Source: Parerythrobacter jejuensis
GTDB lineage: Bacteria > Pseudomonadota > Alphaproteobacteria > Sphingomonadales > Sphingomonadaceae
Reading direction: 5' to 3'
Length of the DNA stretch: 64,000 bases
Assembly (NCBI RefSeq): GCF_039536765.1
Contig: NZ_BAAAZF010000001.1
Coordinates: 1,426,001-1,490,000 of the forward strand
The translations under genes and the position numbers were made by a program. Below are positions 7,704-16,702 of the stretch, piece after piece; the first letter of the stretch is position 1, and every line of letters begins with the position of its first letter. The notes under the pieces were generated by a model, which was not told where the DNA came from, did not search any database, and saw nothing but the letters and a program-made list of their open reading frames with translations.

Positions 7704-9113
7704 ATGGAAGATCAGGAAGCGGTGAACCTGGCTGCCGATTGGGCAGACATCAGCCAGGGGCTCCGCAAGGATCTTGGCCATCAACTCCACAGCCAGTGGA
7801 TCAAGCCGATCCAGATTGGCGGCTTCTGCGACGATACCGGTACGCTCGATCTATACTTGCCGACCGAATTCTCGGCCAACTGGGTCCAGGATCGCTTTGC
7901 GGACCGTTTATCGCTGGCCTGGAAAATCGCCCGTAGCAACGTCCGCAATGTGCGCATTCAGGTGCATCCGGGCCGTCGCAAGCTGCCCGATATCGCCTTG
8001 GGTGACGGGCGACGCCCCGCCAATGATGGCCTTGATATGGGCATGATGGTCAGCGGCGCCGGGACGATCAACGATGCCGGTTTCACGTCTTCTGTCGGGC
8101 TCGATGCTTCGCTGACCTTCGCCGCTTTCGTTACTGGCGAAACGAACATCCTGGCCTGCAACGCAGCGCAGCGCATGGCCGCGACCGAGCAACCGCAATT
8201 CAGCCCGCTCTACCTCAAGGCCGCAACCGGCCAGGGTAAGACGCACCTGCTGCACGCTATCGGCCATCACTATCTGTCGGCCCATCCGCGTGCGCGCATT
8301 TTCTACTGCAGTGCAGAGCGTTTCATGGTCGAATTCGTCTCAGCGCTCAAAGCCAACCAGATGATCGAATTCAAGGCTCGCCTGCGCAGTTTCGACCTGC
8401 TGCTGGTGGACGATATCCAGTTCATCATCGGCAAGGCGAGCGCGCAGGAGGAATTGCTCTACACGATCGATCACCTGCTGGCCGAGGGCAAGCGACTGGT
8501 CTTCGCCGCCGACCGTGCGCCGCAGGCTCTCGACGGGGTCGAACCGCGCCTGCTCAGCCGTCTGTCGATGGGCCTCGTCGCCGACATCCAGGCCGCCGAC
8601 ATCGAATTGCGTAAGAAGATCCTCGAAAGCAAGCTGACCCGCTTTGCGCCGCTGGACGTGCCCGAAGACGTCATCGAATTCCTCGCCCGCACCATCACGC
8701 GCAATGTGCGCGAGCTGGTCGGCGGCCTCAACAAGCTGATCGCCTACGCCCAGCTCACCGGCCAGACGGTTTCGCTACAGCTGGCCGAAGAACAGCTGAC
8801 CGATATCCTGTCCGCAAACCGCCGCCGGATCACGATTGACGAGATCCAGCGCACCGTGTGCCAGTTCTATCGCATCGACCGCAGTGAGATGAGCAGCAAG
8901 CGACGCGCACGTGCCGTTGTCCGGCCGCGCCAGGTTGCGATGTATCTTTCCAAGGTTCTCACCCCGCGCAGCTATCCCGAAATCGGGCGCAAGTTCGGGG
9001 GCCGCGACCATTCCACGGTGATCCATGCCGTGCGCCTGATCGAGGATCTGCGCCAGCGTGACGCCGATATGGATGGCGATGTGCGTAGCCTGTTGAGACA
9101 GCTGGAGAGCTAG
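7704..9113 (+). CDS. dnaA: Chromosomal replication initiator protein DnaA
   Basis: AAA+ initiator that binds oriC and opens DNA. Domain I starts near the N-terminus. The AAA+ module shows Walker A TGQGKTHLLHA, Walker B LLLVDDIQF, and TRNVRELVGGLNKLIAYA. The C-terminal DNA-binding helix-turn-helix carries the DnaA signature GGRDHSTVIHAVRLIE. In Walker A the first glycine of the usual GGVGLGKT is Ala. I chose the ATG at 7704, which has a strong ribosome site (gaaagagg) 7 bases upstream. The in-frame ATG at 7647 would add 19 residues, follows only a weak site, and lies just after the leader hairpins. The 469-aa length fits the family. Confidence 0.95.
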   Translation: MEDQEAVNLAADWADISQGLRKDLGHQLHSQWIKPIQIGGFCDDTGTLDLYLPTEFSANWVQDRFADRLSLAWKIARSNVRNVRIQVHPGRRKLPDIALGDGRRPANDGLDMGMMVSGAGTINDAGFTSSVGLDASLTFAAFVTGETNILACNAAQRMAATEQPQFSPLYLKAATGQGKTHLLHAIGHHYLSAHPRARIFYCSAERFMVEFVSALKANQMIEFKARLRSFDLLLVDDIQFIIGKASAQEELLYTIDHLLAEGKRLVFAADRAPQALDGVEPRLLSRLSMGLVADIQAADIELRKKILESKLTRFAPLDVPEDVIEFLARTITRNVRELVGGLNKLIAYAQLTGQTVSLQLAEEQLTDILSANRRRITIDEIQRTVCQFYRIDRSEMSSKRRARAVVRPRQVAMYLSKVLTPRSYPEIGRKFGGRDHSTVIHAVRLIEDLRQRDADMDGDVRSLLRQLES

Positions 9114-9235
9114 CCAAGACCGCTCGGCTCTTCGGGTTCGCATCCACAGCCAAGCCACAATTCGCCAACACGTCTTCGACAGTCCTATGCACAGGGCTGT
9201 CGACAGGCTGTTCGCATCCTGCCAACAGCTTTTCC

Positions 9236-10012
9236 ATGAGCTTGTCACCAGAGCGACTGGAACGGTTTGCGCGCCATATTGTCCTGCCCGAAATTGGCGG
9301 CGCCGGCCAGGCAGCGCTGGTCGACAAGCATGTTGTTGTCGTGGGCCTGGGCGGCATCGGCTCCCCCGCGCTGCAATATCTCGCGGGCGCCGGAATCGGG
9401 CGCCTCACCCTTGTCGACAGCGACAGCGTCGATGCCAGCAATTTGCAGCGCCAGACGCTCTTTTCCGAACGCGATATCGGCCATGGCAAAGCCGTTGCCG
9501 CGCGGCGCTGGGTGCAGAATTTCGATCGCTCCTTGCGGGTCACGATCAGCGACCAGCGGATCGATGCGGGGAATGCGCGCGAATTGATGGCATCGGCGGA
9601 TCTGGTGCTGGACGGCACCGACAATTTCGCCACCCGGCTGGCAGTGTCGGACGCCTGTGTCGCATCAGGCGTTCCACTGCTCTCCGCCGCTGTCGGGCGC
9701 TTCCAGGGCCAGGTCGCTGCATTCGCCGGCCATCTGCCTGGCCAGCCCTGCTATCGCTGCTTCGTGGGTGATGCTTTCGACGCCGATGATTGCGACACCT
9801 GCGCCGAAGACGGCGTTTTGGGCGCGATGGTTGGCTGGGTCGGCACCTTCGCGGCGATGCACGCCGTGCGGGTTCTGCTCGATGGCACCAACCGCTTCGG
9901 TGACGCGCAATGGGGCAAGCTGCAACTAATGGACGGGATCAAGCCCGGAATGCGCGCGATTGCGATCCCCAAGGATCCAGGCTGCAAGGGGTGTAGAGCG
10001 AAGGTCAGTTAG
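9236..10012 (+). CDS. moeB: HesA/MoeB/ThiF family adenylyltransferase (MoeB-like)
   Basis: E1-like enzyme that adenylates the C-terminal glycine of a ubiquitin-fold sulfur carrier (MoaD or ThiS). It shows FARHIVLPEIGG at the N-terminus, the nucleotide loop VVGLGGIGSPALQYLAGAG, DSDSVDASNLQRQ with the Arg/Gln pair that contacts ATP, and DGTDNFATRLAVSDAC. Two zinc-type pairs are visible: PCYRC with DDCDTC, and CKGC near the end. There is no C-terminal rhodanese domain. The carrier cannot be told from this window, so the symbol is tentative. It lies 122 bases after dnaA. Confidence 0.85.
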   Translation: MSLSPERLERFARHIVLPEIGGAGQAALVDKHVVVVGLGGIGSPALQYLAGAGIGRLTLVDSDSVDASNLQRQTLFSERDIGHGKAVAARRWVQNFDRSLRVTISDQRIDAGNARELMASADLVLDGTDNFATRLAVSDACVASGVPLLSAAVGRFQGQVAAFAGHLPGQPCYRCFVGDAFDADDCDTCAEDGVLGAMVGWVGTFAAMHAVRVLLDGTNRFGDAQWGKLQLMDGIKPGMRAIAIPKDPGCKGCRAKVS

Positions 10013-10122
10013 CGACCCAATTGCTGACATCGACCAAGGGTTCAATTCTCAAGCGAACATTGACCCTGCATTCCTTATCGTCCAGTTTTTCTGCTTCGCG
10101 AATTGTCAGGATTGCTAATCGT

Positions 10123-10782
10123 ATGCGCGTGCTTCTGCTTGATGGTCATCCCGACGAGAATCGGTTTTCCTCGCACCTGCTCCAGCAATACGAGGACGCT
10201 CTGCCGCAAGGAACAATCGCCAACAGGATTGCGGTCCGAGACATGGAATTCTCGCCGATCTTGCGGTTCGGATATGCAAAACGCGTAGAGTGGGAGCCGG
10301 ATGTTGCCAATCTGGCGAAACAAATTGATGAGTGCGATCACTTGGTGGTCAGCTTTCCTATGTGGTGGGGAAGCGAGCCTGCCGAACTCAAAGGCCTGCT
10401 CGACCGCGTGCTCTTGCCCGGCTTCGCATTTGCCTATCATTCCGACGACCCTTGGTGGGATAAGCTCATGGAAGGCCGCTCTGCGGATGTGATCGCAACG
10501 ATGGATACACCGCCATTCTTCTTGCGACTGAGCTACGGCAATGCATTAATCAAACGATGGAAGCGCCAGATTCTCGGTTTCTGCGGTTTCAAGCCAGTCC
10601 GGTTTCTGGCTTGCGGGCCTATCAAGCATGGGAACGCAGAGAAGCATGCCGATAAATGGGAAAAGCAGATTCAGCGGCTAGCTCGATCGATCCGGATTGC
10701 CTCTGAAGACAAGAAGCAACTTCGTCTCGAGACCTTCCTCAATCGAAAGAATGCGCCGTCAGCTTCCCGTTTCAACCAATAG
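10123..10782 (+). CDS. NAD(P)H dehydrogenase (quinone)-type flavodoxin-fold oxidoreductase
   Basis: A 219-aa member of the flavodoxin_2 family (KefF/MdaB/NQO-like). It begins MRVLLLDGHPDENRFSS, the usual FMN/FAD phosphate-binding start. It continues with FPMWWGSEPAELKGLLDRVL and LPGFAFAY, which form the quinone reductase active-site loop, and MDTPPFFLRLSYG. It would reduce quinones or similar compounds by two electrons using NAD(P)H. I chose the ATG at 10123 because the fold starts there. Upstream in-frame TTG/GTG codons would add residues unlike the family. Which substrate it uses cannot be said. Confidence 0.8.
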   Translation: MRVLLLDGHPDENRFSSHLLQQYEDALPQGTIANRIAVRDMEFSPILRFGYAKRVEWEPDVANLAKQIDECDHLVVSFPMWWGSEPAELKGLLDRVLLPGFAFAYHSDDPWWDKLMEGRSADVIATMDTPPFFLRLSYGNALIKRWKRQILGFCGFKPVRFLACGPIKHGNAEKHADKWEKQIQRLARSIRIASEDKKQLRLETFLNRKNAPSASRFNQ

Positions 10783-10826
10783 TAGGAAGCTTGCCAATCG
10801 TCCGCCCCCACCACCAGTGGCGGTCG

Positions 10827-11528
10827 CTAGCTTATCAGCACTTCATCAACCCATTCCGGCACCAACTCCCCGGCCTTCCCCTGGCGGCTCTCGTGGAACC
10901 ACGCCGAGCCTTCGCTGCGCTCAAGATTGAGCTCTAGCGTCCGCGCGCCAAGGTCGCGGGCATCGCGGACAAAGCCTGCCGCCGGATAGACAGCGCCCGA
11001 GGTGCCGATGCTGACGAACAGATCCGCCTCTCGCAATGCGCTGTAGATGCGGTCCATCTGATACGGCATCTCACCAAACCACACGACATCAGGCCGCAGG
11101 CTGGGGGCCCGGCATACCGGACATGGCGGGCGATCACTCAGCGTTGCGTCCCAGGGCGAGCGCATTTCGCAGGAAATGCACAGCGCACTCTTCAGCTCGC
11201 CGTGCATATGCAGGATGCGACGGGCTCCGGCCCGTTCATGCAAGTCATCCACGTTCTGGGTCACGATCAACAGCTCGCCCGCGAACTGCCTATCCAGCCG
11301 CGCCAAGGCCGCATGCGCCGCGTTGGGTTGCACCTTCCGCAGCGCTTCGCGCCGCATGTCGTAGAAGCCGAGCACCAGCTCCGGATCGCGCGCAAATCCT
11401 TCCGGCGTTGCCACGTCTTCCACCCTGTGCTGTTCCCACAAGCCGCCGGCGGAGCGGAAGGTGTCGATGCCGCTCTCTGCGGATATCCCGGCACCGGTCA
11501 GGATCACGATGTTGCGTATCTCGGCCAT
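10827..11528 (-). CDS. cobB: NAD-dependent protein deacylase, SIR2 family (class III, SIRT5/CobB type)
   Basis: Removes acyl groups from lysines using NAD. Motifs are [15 protein letters not shown] (NAD binding), [12 protein letters not shown], the catalytic His in HMHGELK (His109), and zinc cysteines C117/C120 and C136/C139. The pocket residues Tyr and Arg of GFYDMRR (Y56, R59) are those that favour succinyl and other acidic acyl-lysines in SIRT5 and E. coli CobB, so desuccinylase activity is likely. The start at 11528 ([12 protein letters not shown]) fits family length (233 aa). It is divergent from dapB, with 35 bases between starts. Confidence 0.9.
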   Translation of the reverse strand: MAEIRNIVILTGAGISAESGIDTFRSAGGLWEQHRVEDVATPEGFARDPELVLGFYDMRREALRKVQPNAAHAALARLDRQFAGELLIVTQNVDDLHERAGARRILHMHGELKSALCISCEMRSPWDATLSDRPPCPVCRAPSLRPDVVWFGEMPYQMDRIYSALREADLFVSIGTSGAVYPAAGFVRDARDLGARTLELNLERSEGSAWFHESRQGKAGELVPEWVDEVLIS

Positions 11529-11563
11529 GGAGAGCATCAAGCACGCACAAGGTGGAGTTAGCA

Positions 11564-12292
11564 ATGGCGCGTATCGGAATCATTGGCAGCGCGGGGCGGA
11601 TGGGTCAGGCCATCGCGACCGCCCTTGCCGACCGCGAGCATGATCTTGCCGGAGGCGTGGATGCGGGCGGCGATGCCGCCTCCCTGGCCGACCGCAGCGA
11701 TGCGCTGGTCGACTTCTCGTCTCCGCAAGCGCTCGAGGCCAATCTCCATGCAGCCATCGGGGCCGGCATCCCGCTGGTGATCGGCACCACCGGGCTGGAC
11801 GAACCGCACCACACGGCAATCGACAACGCAGCCCGCGATGTCGCGATCCTCCAAACCGGCAACACCTCGCTCGGCGTCACTTTGCTCGCGCATCTCGCAC
11901 GCGAGGCGGCCAGCCGATTGGGGCCGGACTGGGATATCGAGATTGTCGAAATGCACCACCGGCACAAGGTCGATGCCCCGTCGGGCACTGCCCTGTTGCT
12001 GGGCGAAGCGGCGGCGGAAGGGCGCGGGATCGATCTGACTGCCAATACCGAAAGTGGCCGTGACGGGCATACCGGCGAAAGGGCGGCAGGCGCGATTGGC
12101 TTTGCCGCGCTGCGCGGGGGCACGGTTGCGGGGGATCACAGTGTGATCCTGGCCGGGGAGCAGGAACGCATCACCCTCTCCCACGCCGCAGAAAACCGCA
12201 TGATCTTTGCCCGCGGGGCAGTACGCGCGGCCGAATGGCTGATGGGCAAACCGCCGGGCCGCTACACCATGCCGGAGGTGCTCAACCTGTGA
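11564..12292 (+). CDS. dapB: 4-hydroxy-tetrahydrodipicolinate reductase
   Basis: Second specific step of the diaminopimelate/lysine pathway. The 242-aa protein has the NAD(P)-binding start [14 protein letters not shown], the loop GTTGLDE, the substrate motif [14 protein letters not shown] with the catalytic His/Lys, and the typical ending [18 protein letters not shown]. The ATG at 11564 is preceded by ggtggag; a longer in-frame reading back to 11036 is only open sequence opposite the sirtuin gene. The stop overlaps the GTG of the next gene (GTGA), so the two are translationally coupled. Another pathway gene, dapE, lies 3 kb away. Confidence 0.96.
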   Translation: MARIGIIGSAGRMGQAIATALADREHDLAGGVDAGGDAASLADRSDALVDFSSPQALEANLHAAIGAGIPLVIGTTGLDEPHHTAIDNAARDVAILQTGNTSLGVTLLAHLAREAASRLGPDWDIEIVEMHHRHKVDAPSGTALLLGEAAAEGRGIDLTANTESGRDGHTGERAAGAIGFAALRGGTVAGDHSVILAGEQERITLSHAAENRMIFARGAVRAAEWLMGKPPGRYTMPEVLNL

Positions 12293-12822
12293 GCCGCGCC
12301 GCCATTGAAGCCTGCAACTGGCAGGAGCCGGGCGGCCTGCCCGAAGTCAACCGGATGGTGGATTTCATCGAAGGCCTGGGCATCGAGGTCTTTGTCGATA
12401 CCGTGCCCGATGCGGAAGAGATGGGCATGACGATCCGCAAGGGCGCAATCATTATCGATCCCGCCGCCCCTGTCTACCCGGGCGACCTGCTGCACGAGGC
12501 GGGCCATCTGGCCGTTGCCGATCCGCAGCAGCGCGCCACGATGGAACAGATGAGCGATGATCCGGGCGAGGAAATGGCCGCCATCGCCTGGTCTGCCGCC
12601 GCCACTGTACCGTGCGAAATCACGCTCGAAGTGCTGTTCCATGATATGGGCTACAAGGGCCACGCAGCCTCGCTGCGAATGAATTTCTCGCAAGGCAATT
12701 TCCTCGGCGTGCCGATGTTGGCGATGTGGGACATGACAGCGGAATTGCACCGCCCCACACCCGATATGCCGGCCTATCCGCGCATGACCCGCTGGTTGCG
12801 CGGAGGCGATCCGGTCGCATGA
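12289..12822 (+). CDS. Small HEAGH zincin-like protein, unknown function
   Basis: A 177-aa protein without an assigned role. It contains [10 protein letters not shown] (His69-His73), the HExxH zinc-binding motif of gluzincin-like metalloproteases, so a peptidase or remnant zincin fold is possible. No signal peptide or membrane helix is visible. The start is inferred to be the GTG at 12289, overlapping the dapB stop by GTGA. The in-frame ATG at 12235 lies inside dapB. Its own stop overlaps the nth ATG by ATGA. The three genes dapB, this one and nth are thus coupled end to end. Confidence 0.8.
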   Translation: MSRAAIEACNWQEPGGLPEVNRMVDFIEGLGIEVFVDTVPDAEEMGMTIRKGAIIIDPAAPVYPGDLLHEAGHLAVADPQQRATMEQMSDDPGEEMAAIAWSAAATVPCEITLEVLFHDMGYKGHAASLRMNFSQGNFLGVPMLAMWDMTAELHRPTPDMPAYPRMTRWLRGGDPVA

Positions 12823-13469
12823 CCAAGGACCAGATTTTCGAGTTTTTCCGGCGGCTGGCGGATGACAATCCCGAGCCGGAGACCGAGCTGGAGTATGGCA
12901 ATGCCTACCAGCTGGTGGTGGCCGTGGCTCTATCGGCACAGGCAACCGATGTGGGGGTCAACAAGGCGACGCGCAGGCTGTTTGCCGAAGTCAAAACCCC
13001 GCAACAGATGCTGGAGCTCGGTGAGGAAGGCCTCAAAGAGCACATCAAGACGATCGGGCTGTTCAATTCCAAGGCCAAGAATGTGATCCTGCTTAGTCAG
13101 CTGCTGGTCGATGAATATGGCGGCGAAGTTCCCGACACGCGCGAGGACCTCGTGCGGCTCCCTGGCGTGGGCCGCAAGACCGCCAATGTCGTGCTAAATT
13201 GCTGGTTCAAACAGGAAACCTTTGCGGTCGACACCCATATTCTGCGCGTCGGCAACCGCACGGGTCTCGCCAAAGGCAAAACGCCGGAGAAGGTCGAAGA
13301 GAAGCTCGAAAAGCGCGTGCCCCAGCCCTTCCGCCTGCACGCGCATCACTGGCTGATCCTGCACGGTCGCTATGTCTGCAAGGCACGCACGCCGGAATGC
13401 TGGCGGTGCGGGCAAGTGGATCTGTGCAGCTTCAGGAAGAAGGTTCTGGAGAAGCCCAAGGGGCGTTAG
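12819..13469 (+). CDS. nth: Endonuclease III (DNA glycosylase/AP lyase)
   Basis: Base-excision repair enzyme for oxidised pyrimidines. The 216-aa protein has the helix-hairpin-helix LPGVGRKTANVVL with the catalytic Lys and the catalytic Asp in VDTHILRV. It ends with the [4Fe-4S] motif C-x6-C-x2-C-x5-C (CKARTPECWRCGQVDLC). The ATG overlaps the stop of the preceding gene. It converges on a small membrane protein with a 2-base gap. Confidence 0.96.
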   Translation: MTKDQIFEFFRRLADDNPEPETELEYGNAYQLVVAVALSAQATDVGVNKATRRLFAEVKTPQQMLELGEEGLKEHIKTIGLFNSKAKNVILLSQLLVDEYGGEVPDTREDLVRLPGVGRKTANVVLNCWFKQETFAVDTHILRVGNRTGLAKGKTPEKVEEKLEKRVPQPFRLHAHHWLILHGRYVCKARTPECWRCGQVDLCSFRKKVLEKPKGR

Positions 13470-13471
13470 CT

Positions 13472-13774
13472 TTAGAGGCATCCACCATAGAATGCGCAGG
13501 AATACCAAAGGGCGTAGAAAAAGAGCGCTCCAAAACCGAGCGGCAAATAGATTCCCGTCAGGACCGCCTTTTTCCTTCTCACGACGGGCAAAGCCTCAAT
13601 CCCGATGATCCCTGGTATCAAGCAAATGCCCAGCCATACAAACCATGGAATTTCGGCCCAGAATTCATATTGTCTAGGGCCGAATCCAGCCAAGCTTATC
13701 AACCCGCTCAGGACAAGAAGCGGGCCAATCAGAGAAACTAAAGCAGCTGCCGCATATCGGGTGCTCGCCTGCAT
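13472..13774 (-). CDS. Small hypothetical membrane protein
   Basis: A 100-aa protein with three hydrophobic helices: about residues 7-29, 40-60 and 72-92. It has a Trp-rich loop (YEFWAEIPWFVWLG) and ends YSCAFYGGCL with two cysteines. The local sequence is more A+T rich than its neighbours. I do not recognise a family. It lies between nth (convergent) and the symporter gene (22 bases upstream, same strand), and could be cotranscribed with the latter. Confidence 0.6.
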   Translation of the reverse strand: MQASTRYAAAALVSLIGPLLVLSGLISLAGFGPRQYEFWAEIPWFVWLGICLIPGIIGIEALPVVRRKKAVLTGIYLPLGFGALFFYALWYSCAFYGGCL

Positions 13775-13796
13775 GAAATATTGATAATCCTACAAA

Positions 13797-15035
13797 CTAG
13801 ACATCATCCGCCGAAATCATTTCCTCGCGGTCGATCTCACCTGTCATCACAGCCACCGTGGTCGCAATCGCGGCGTCGCCGCTGACATTGGTGGTGGTGC
13901 GCATCATGTCCATGATCCGGTCCACACCTGCCACGAAGGCAATGGTTTCCAGTGGCACTCCGACCGCGCCGAACACCAGCGCCATCATGATCAGGCCCGC
14001 GCCCGGAATGCCCGCTGCGCCGATGGCCGCAAGCGTCGCCAGGATCGAGATCAGGAAGTACTGACCGAGAGTAAGGTCTACGCCGAAAATCTGTGCGCCG
14101 AATAAGGTCGCGAGACCCAGATACATCGCGGTGCCGTTCATGTTGATCGTCGCACCGAGCGAGACCACGAAGCTCGAGACAGACGGACTGACGCCCAGAT
14201 TGCGCTGGGTGCAGCGCAAGGTGACCGGCAAGGTCGCGTTGGAAGACGCCGTCGAATAGCTCACCGCCATTGCATCGATGATCCCGCGGAAGAAATCGCG
14301 CACCGGCAGTTTGGCAATGAATTTGATGATCGCGGAATACATCACGAAAATGATCACGAGGCAGCCCAGATAATTTAGGCCGACCAGCTTCGCGAGGCCG
14401 AACAGCGCGTCCAGCCCTAGCGTGCCCGCGACCCACGCCATCAGCGCGAACACGCCGAATGGGGTCAGCTCCATCACGATCATCGTGACTTTCTGCATGA
14501 TGACGGCGCCGCTATCGAAGACCTTCTTGACCGGCTCGCCCTCTTTATCGGCCATCAGAATGCCGATGCCGATCAGCATGGCGAAGACGATCAACGGCAG
14601 AACCTGCGCGTCGGCCATCACCTGCACCGGGCTTTCCGGAATGATCGAAAGGATCATGTCGACCGCCGTCGTCTCGTTCGGTTCCGGCGTGATGCCTTTG
14701 TCGATCGCGCTCGTATCCACGCCCGCGCCTGGCGCGAAGAATGTGCCAAGGCCAAGGCCGAACCAGACGGAAATCTGGCCGGTAATGATGAACAGCAGCA
14801 TCGCGCGTCCACCCACCGCGCCCAGCTTGCGCAGATCGCCAATTGCCGCGACGCCGGCCACCAGGCTGAAGAAGATCAGCGGCACGACCAGCATCTTGAT
14901 CGATTTGATGAAGAAATCGCCGATCCACTTGATGCTTTCCGCATCGGGGCCCCAGGCCCAACCGGTCAGAATGCCAAGGATCAGCGCGGTGACGACACGT
15001 TGCCACAGCGGAATCTCGAACCAGGTGCGTAGCAT
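13797..15035 (-). CDS. Dicarboxylate/amino acid:cation symporter (DAACS family)
   Basis: A 412-aa secondary transporter of the GltP/DctA type, coupling uptake of glutamate, aspartate or C4-dicarboxylates to Na+ or H+. It shows multiple membrane helices, the N-terminal LILGILTGWAWGP and LVVPLIFFSLVAGV, the re-entrant hairpin SYSTASSNATLPVTL, and GATINMNGTAMY with the ion-binding NMNGT motif. The C-terminal half has GIPGAG and VAGVDRIMDMMRTTTNVSGDA. Substrate specificity cannot be read reliably from the sequence. dapE follows upstream on the same strand, 22 bases away. Confidence 0.92.
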   Translation of the reverse strand: MLRTWFEIPLWQRVVTALILGILTGWAWGPDAESIKWIGDFFIKSIKMLVVPLIFFSLVAGVAAIGDLRKLGAVGGRAMLLFIITGQISVWFGLGLGTFFAPGAGVDTSAIDKGITPEPNETTAVDMILSIIPESPVQVMADAQVLPLIVFAMLIGIGILMADKEGEPVKKVFDSGAVIMQKVTMIVMELTPFGVFALMAWVAGTLGLDALFGLAKLVGLNYLGCLVIIFVMYSAIIKFIAKLPVRDFFRGIIDAMAVSYSTASSNATLPVTLRCTQRNLGVSPSVSSFVVSLGATINMNGTAMYLGLATLFGAQIFGVDLTLGQYFLISILATLAAIGAAGIPGAGLIMMALVFGAVGVPLETIAFVAGVDRIMDMMRTTTNVSGDAAIATTVAVMTGEIDREEMISADDV

Positions 15036-15057
15036 GTGTGTGAGACCCCTCAGCCCG

Positions 15058-16182
15058 TTAAGATGTCAGCGCCGCTGTTGCGATGCGCGTATAGATGCGG
15101 CTTAGCGTATCGAGGTCGGGCATGGCTACCGCCTCGTCGCGCTTGTGCATGGTGGCATTGACCAGCCCGAATTCGATCACCGGGCACACTGCACGCAGGA
15201 AGCGCGCATCGGATGTCCCGCCGGTAGTGGATTGTTCGGGCGTTACGCCGGTTTCCGATTCCACCGCGTCCGAAACCATTTGCGAAAACACACCCGGCGG
15301 GGTGAGAAAAGGCTCCCCCGAGATGATCGGCTTGGCATGGCCCCCATGCTTTTCGGCAATTGCCATCACCTTGTCCGACAAGGATTGGCCCGAATGGACA
15401 TCATTGAAGCGGATCGAGATGCGCGCCTTGGCCTTTGCGGGGATGACATTGTGCGCAACATTGCCGACCTCAATATCGGTGATTTCGAGGTTGGAAGGCT
15501 GGAACCAGTCGGTCCCGTCATCGAGAGTAAGACTGTCGAGCTCCGCCAGCATCGCTACCAGTCGCGGGATCGGGTTTTCGGCCAGATGCGGATAGGCCAC
15601 ATGTCCCTGGTTGCCGACCACCTCCAGCCAGATATTGACCGAGCCGCGCCGCCCGATCTTCATCATGTCGCCCAACCGGTTGACCGATGTGGGTTCCCCC
15701 ACGAGGCACAAATCCGGTTCTTCCCCACGCTCGGCCATGAAATCGATCAGGGCACGAGTGCCATAGACCGCCGGACCTTCTTCATCGCCGGTAATGATGA
15801 AGCTGATCGTACCCGTGTCGGCGGGGACATGGCGAACCGCCTCCACCATGCAGGCAATCGCGCCCTTCATATCGACCGCGCCGCGGCCGTAGAGTAGTTC
15901 GCCGCGCTTTTCGGGGGTGAATGGCGCGCTGGCCCATCCCTCGCCCGGCGGCACCACATCCAAATGTCCGGCAAAGGCGAAATGCTTCGAACCCGACGGA
16001 CCACGACGGATTGCGAACAGGTTCTCGACCGGCCCATCAGGCGCTTCGCCCTTGAGGAAGCGATGCACTTCGAAACCGAGTGGGGCGAGCATCGCCTCCA
16101 TTTCGGCAAACACATCCCCGGTGGCCGGGGTCACACTGGGCGCGGCGATCAGGCGCTGCGCGAATTCGATAGCGTCAGACAT
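15058..16182 (-). CDS. dapE: Succinyl-diaminopimelate desuccinylase
   Basis: Zinc-dependent M20-family hydrolase that releases succinate from N-succinyl-LL-diaminopimelate. Metal ligands are visible in FAGHLDVVPPG, GAVDMKGAIACM, TGDEEGPA and LVGEPTS. The C-terminal STTGGTSDARF and EFGLVNATMHKRDE are typical of DapE. The start at 16182 (MSDAIEFAQRLI) gives 374 aa, the usual size. The open frame back to 16272 adds 30 unlikely residues that overlap the divergent cupin gene. Works in the same pathway as dapB. Confidence 0.95.
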   Translation of the reverse strand: MSDAIEFAQRLIAAPSVTPATGDVFAEMEAMLAPLGFEVHRFLKGEAPDGPVENLFAIRRGPSGSKHFAFAGHLDVVPPGEGWASAPFTPEKRGELLYGRGAVDMKGAIACMVEAVRHVPADTGTISFIITGDEEGPAVYGTRALIDFMAERGEEPDLCLVGEPTSVNRLGDMMKIGRRGSVNIWLEVVGNQGHVAYPHLAENPIPRLVAMLAELDSLTLDDGTDWFQPSNLEITDIEVGNVAHNVIPAKAKARISIRFNDVHSGQSLSDKVMAIAEKHGGHAKPIISGEPFLTPPGVFSQMVSDAVESETGVTPEQSTTGGTSDARFLRAVCPVIEFGLVNATMHKRDEAVAMPDLDTLSRIYTRIATAALTS

Positions 16183-16234
16183 TACCGCTGCGTTAGACCA
16201 GCCCAGCCCGCCTTTCCAGCCGGAGACACATGCG

Positions 16235-16702
16235 ATGCCCAAACTCGACCTGGATACCATCCCGCAAACCAATGCGACCGGCTATCCTGCCCCCTTCGAT
16301 GCGGAGGTAGAGGGGCGCTGGTATCGACGTTTGGCGCCCGCTGCGGGGCTGGACCACATCGCGGCGACCCATGTGGTGTTGAAGCCGGGCGCCTATTCCT
16401 CCCAGCGGCATTGGCACCGCGAGCTGGACGAGCTGCTGGTGATGGTTGCCGGGCAGGCCGTGCTGATCGAGGATGACGGCGAAACGCTCTTGCGGCCCGG
16501 CGACGTCGTGGCTTGGGCAGCGGGCGCGCAAAACGGGCATCGCTTGCACAACCGCTCGGGCGTAGACTGCGTGTTCGTAGTCACCGCAGCCGGAGATCGG
16601 GATGCTGATTCAGGCGTCTATCCCGATATCGACATGGTCTTCGATGCCGACGGTTATGCCCGCAAAGACGGGACCCGTTACGACACCCACCGTATCCCCT
16701 AG
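16235..16702 (+). CDS. Cupin-domain protein
   Basis: A 155-aa single-domain cupin. Motif 1 reads GAYSSQRHWHRELDELLVMVAG, with His-x-His and a Glu that would bind a metal, and motif 2 lies in LRPGDVVAWAAGAQNGHRLHNRS. The role is unknown: small cupins can be isomerases, dioxygenases or sugar-binding proteins. It is divergent from dapE. Its stop codon lies in a CTAG palindrome that also contains the stop of the convergent S1/P1 nuclease gene (4-base overlap). Confidence 0.82.
   Translation: MPKLDLDTIPQTNATGYPAPFDAEVEGRWYRRLAPAAGLDHIAATHVVLKPGAYSSQRHWHRELDELLVMVAGQAVLIEDDGETLLRPGDVVAWAAGAQNGHRLHNRSGVDCVFVVTAAGDRDADSGVYPDIDMVFDADGYARKDGTRYDTHRIP

Noticed and set aside
7221-9235. Chromosomal origin of replication around dnaA
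   Set aside because: Only single, imperfect DnaA-box matches occur before and after the gene, and there is no clear cluster of boxes next to a well-defined A+T-rich unwinding stretch. In alphaproteobacteria oriC is often not at dnaA.
11036-11563. A long in-frame N-terminal extension of dapB
   Set aside because: It is antisense to the sirtuin gene, has an Arg/Ser/Pro-rich nonsense composition, and dapB has a proper start at 11564.
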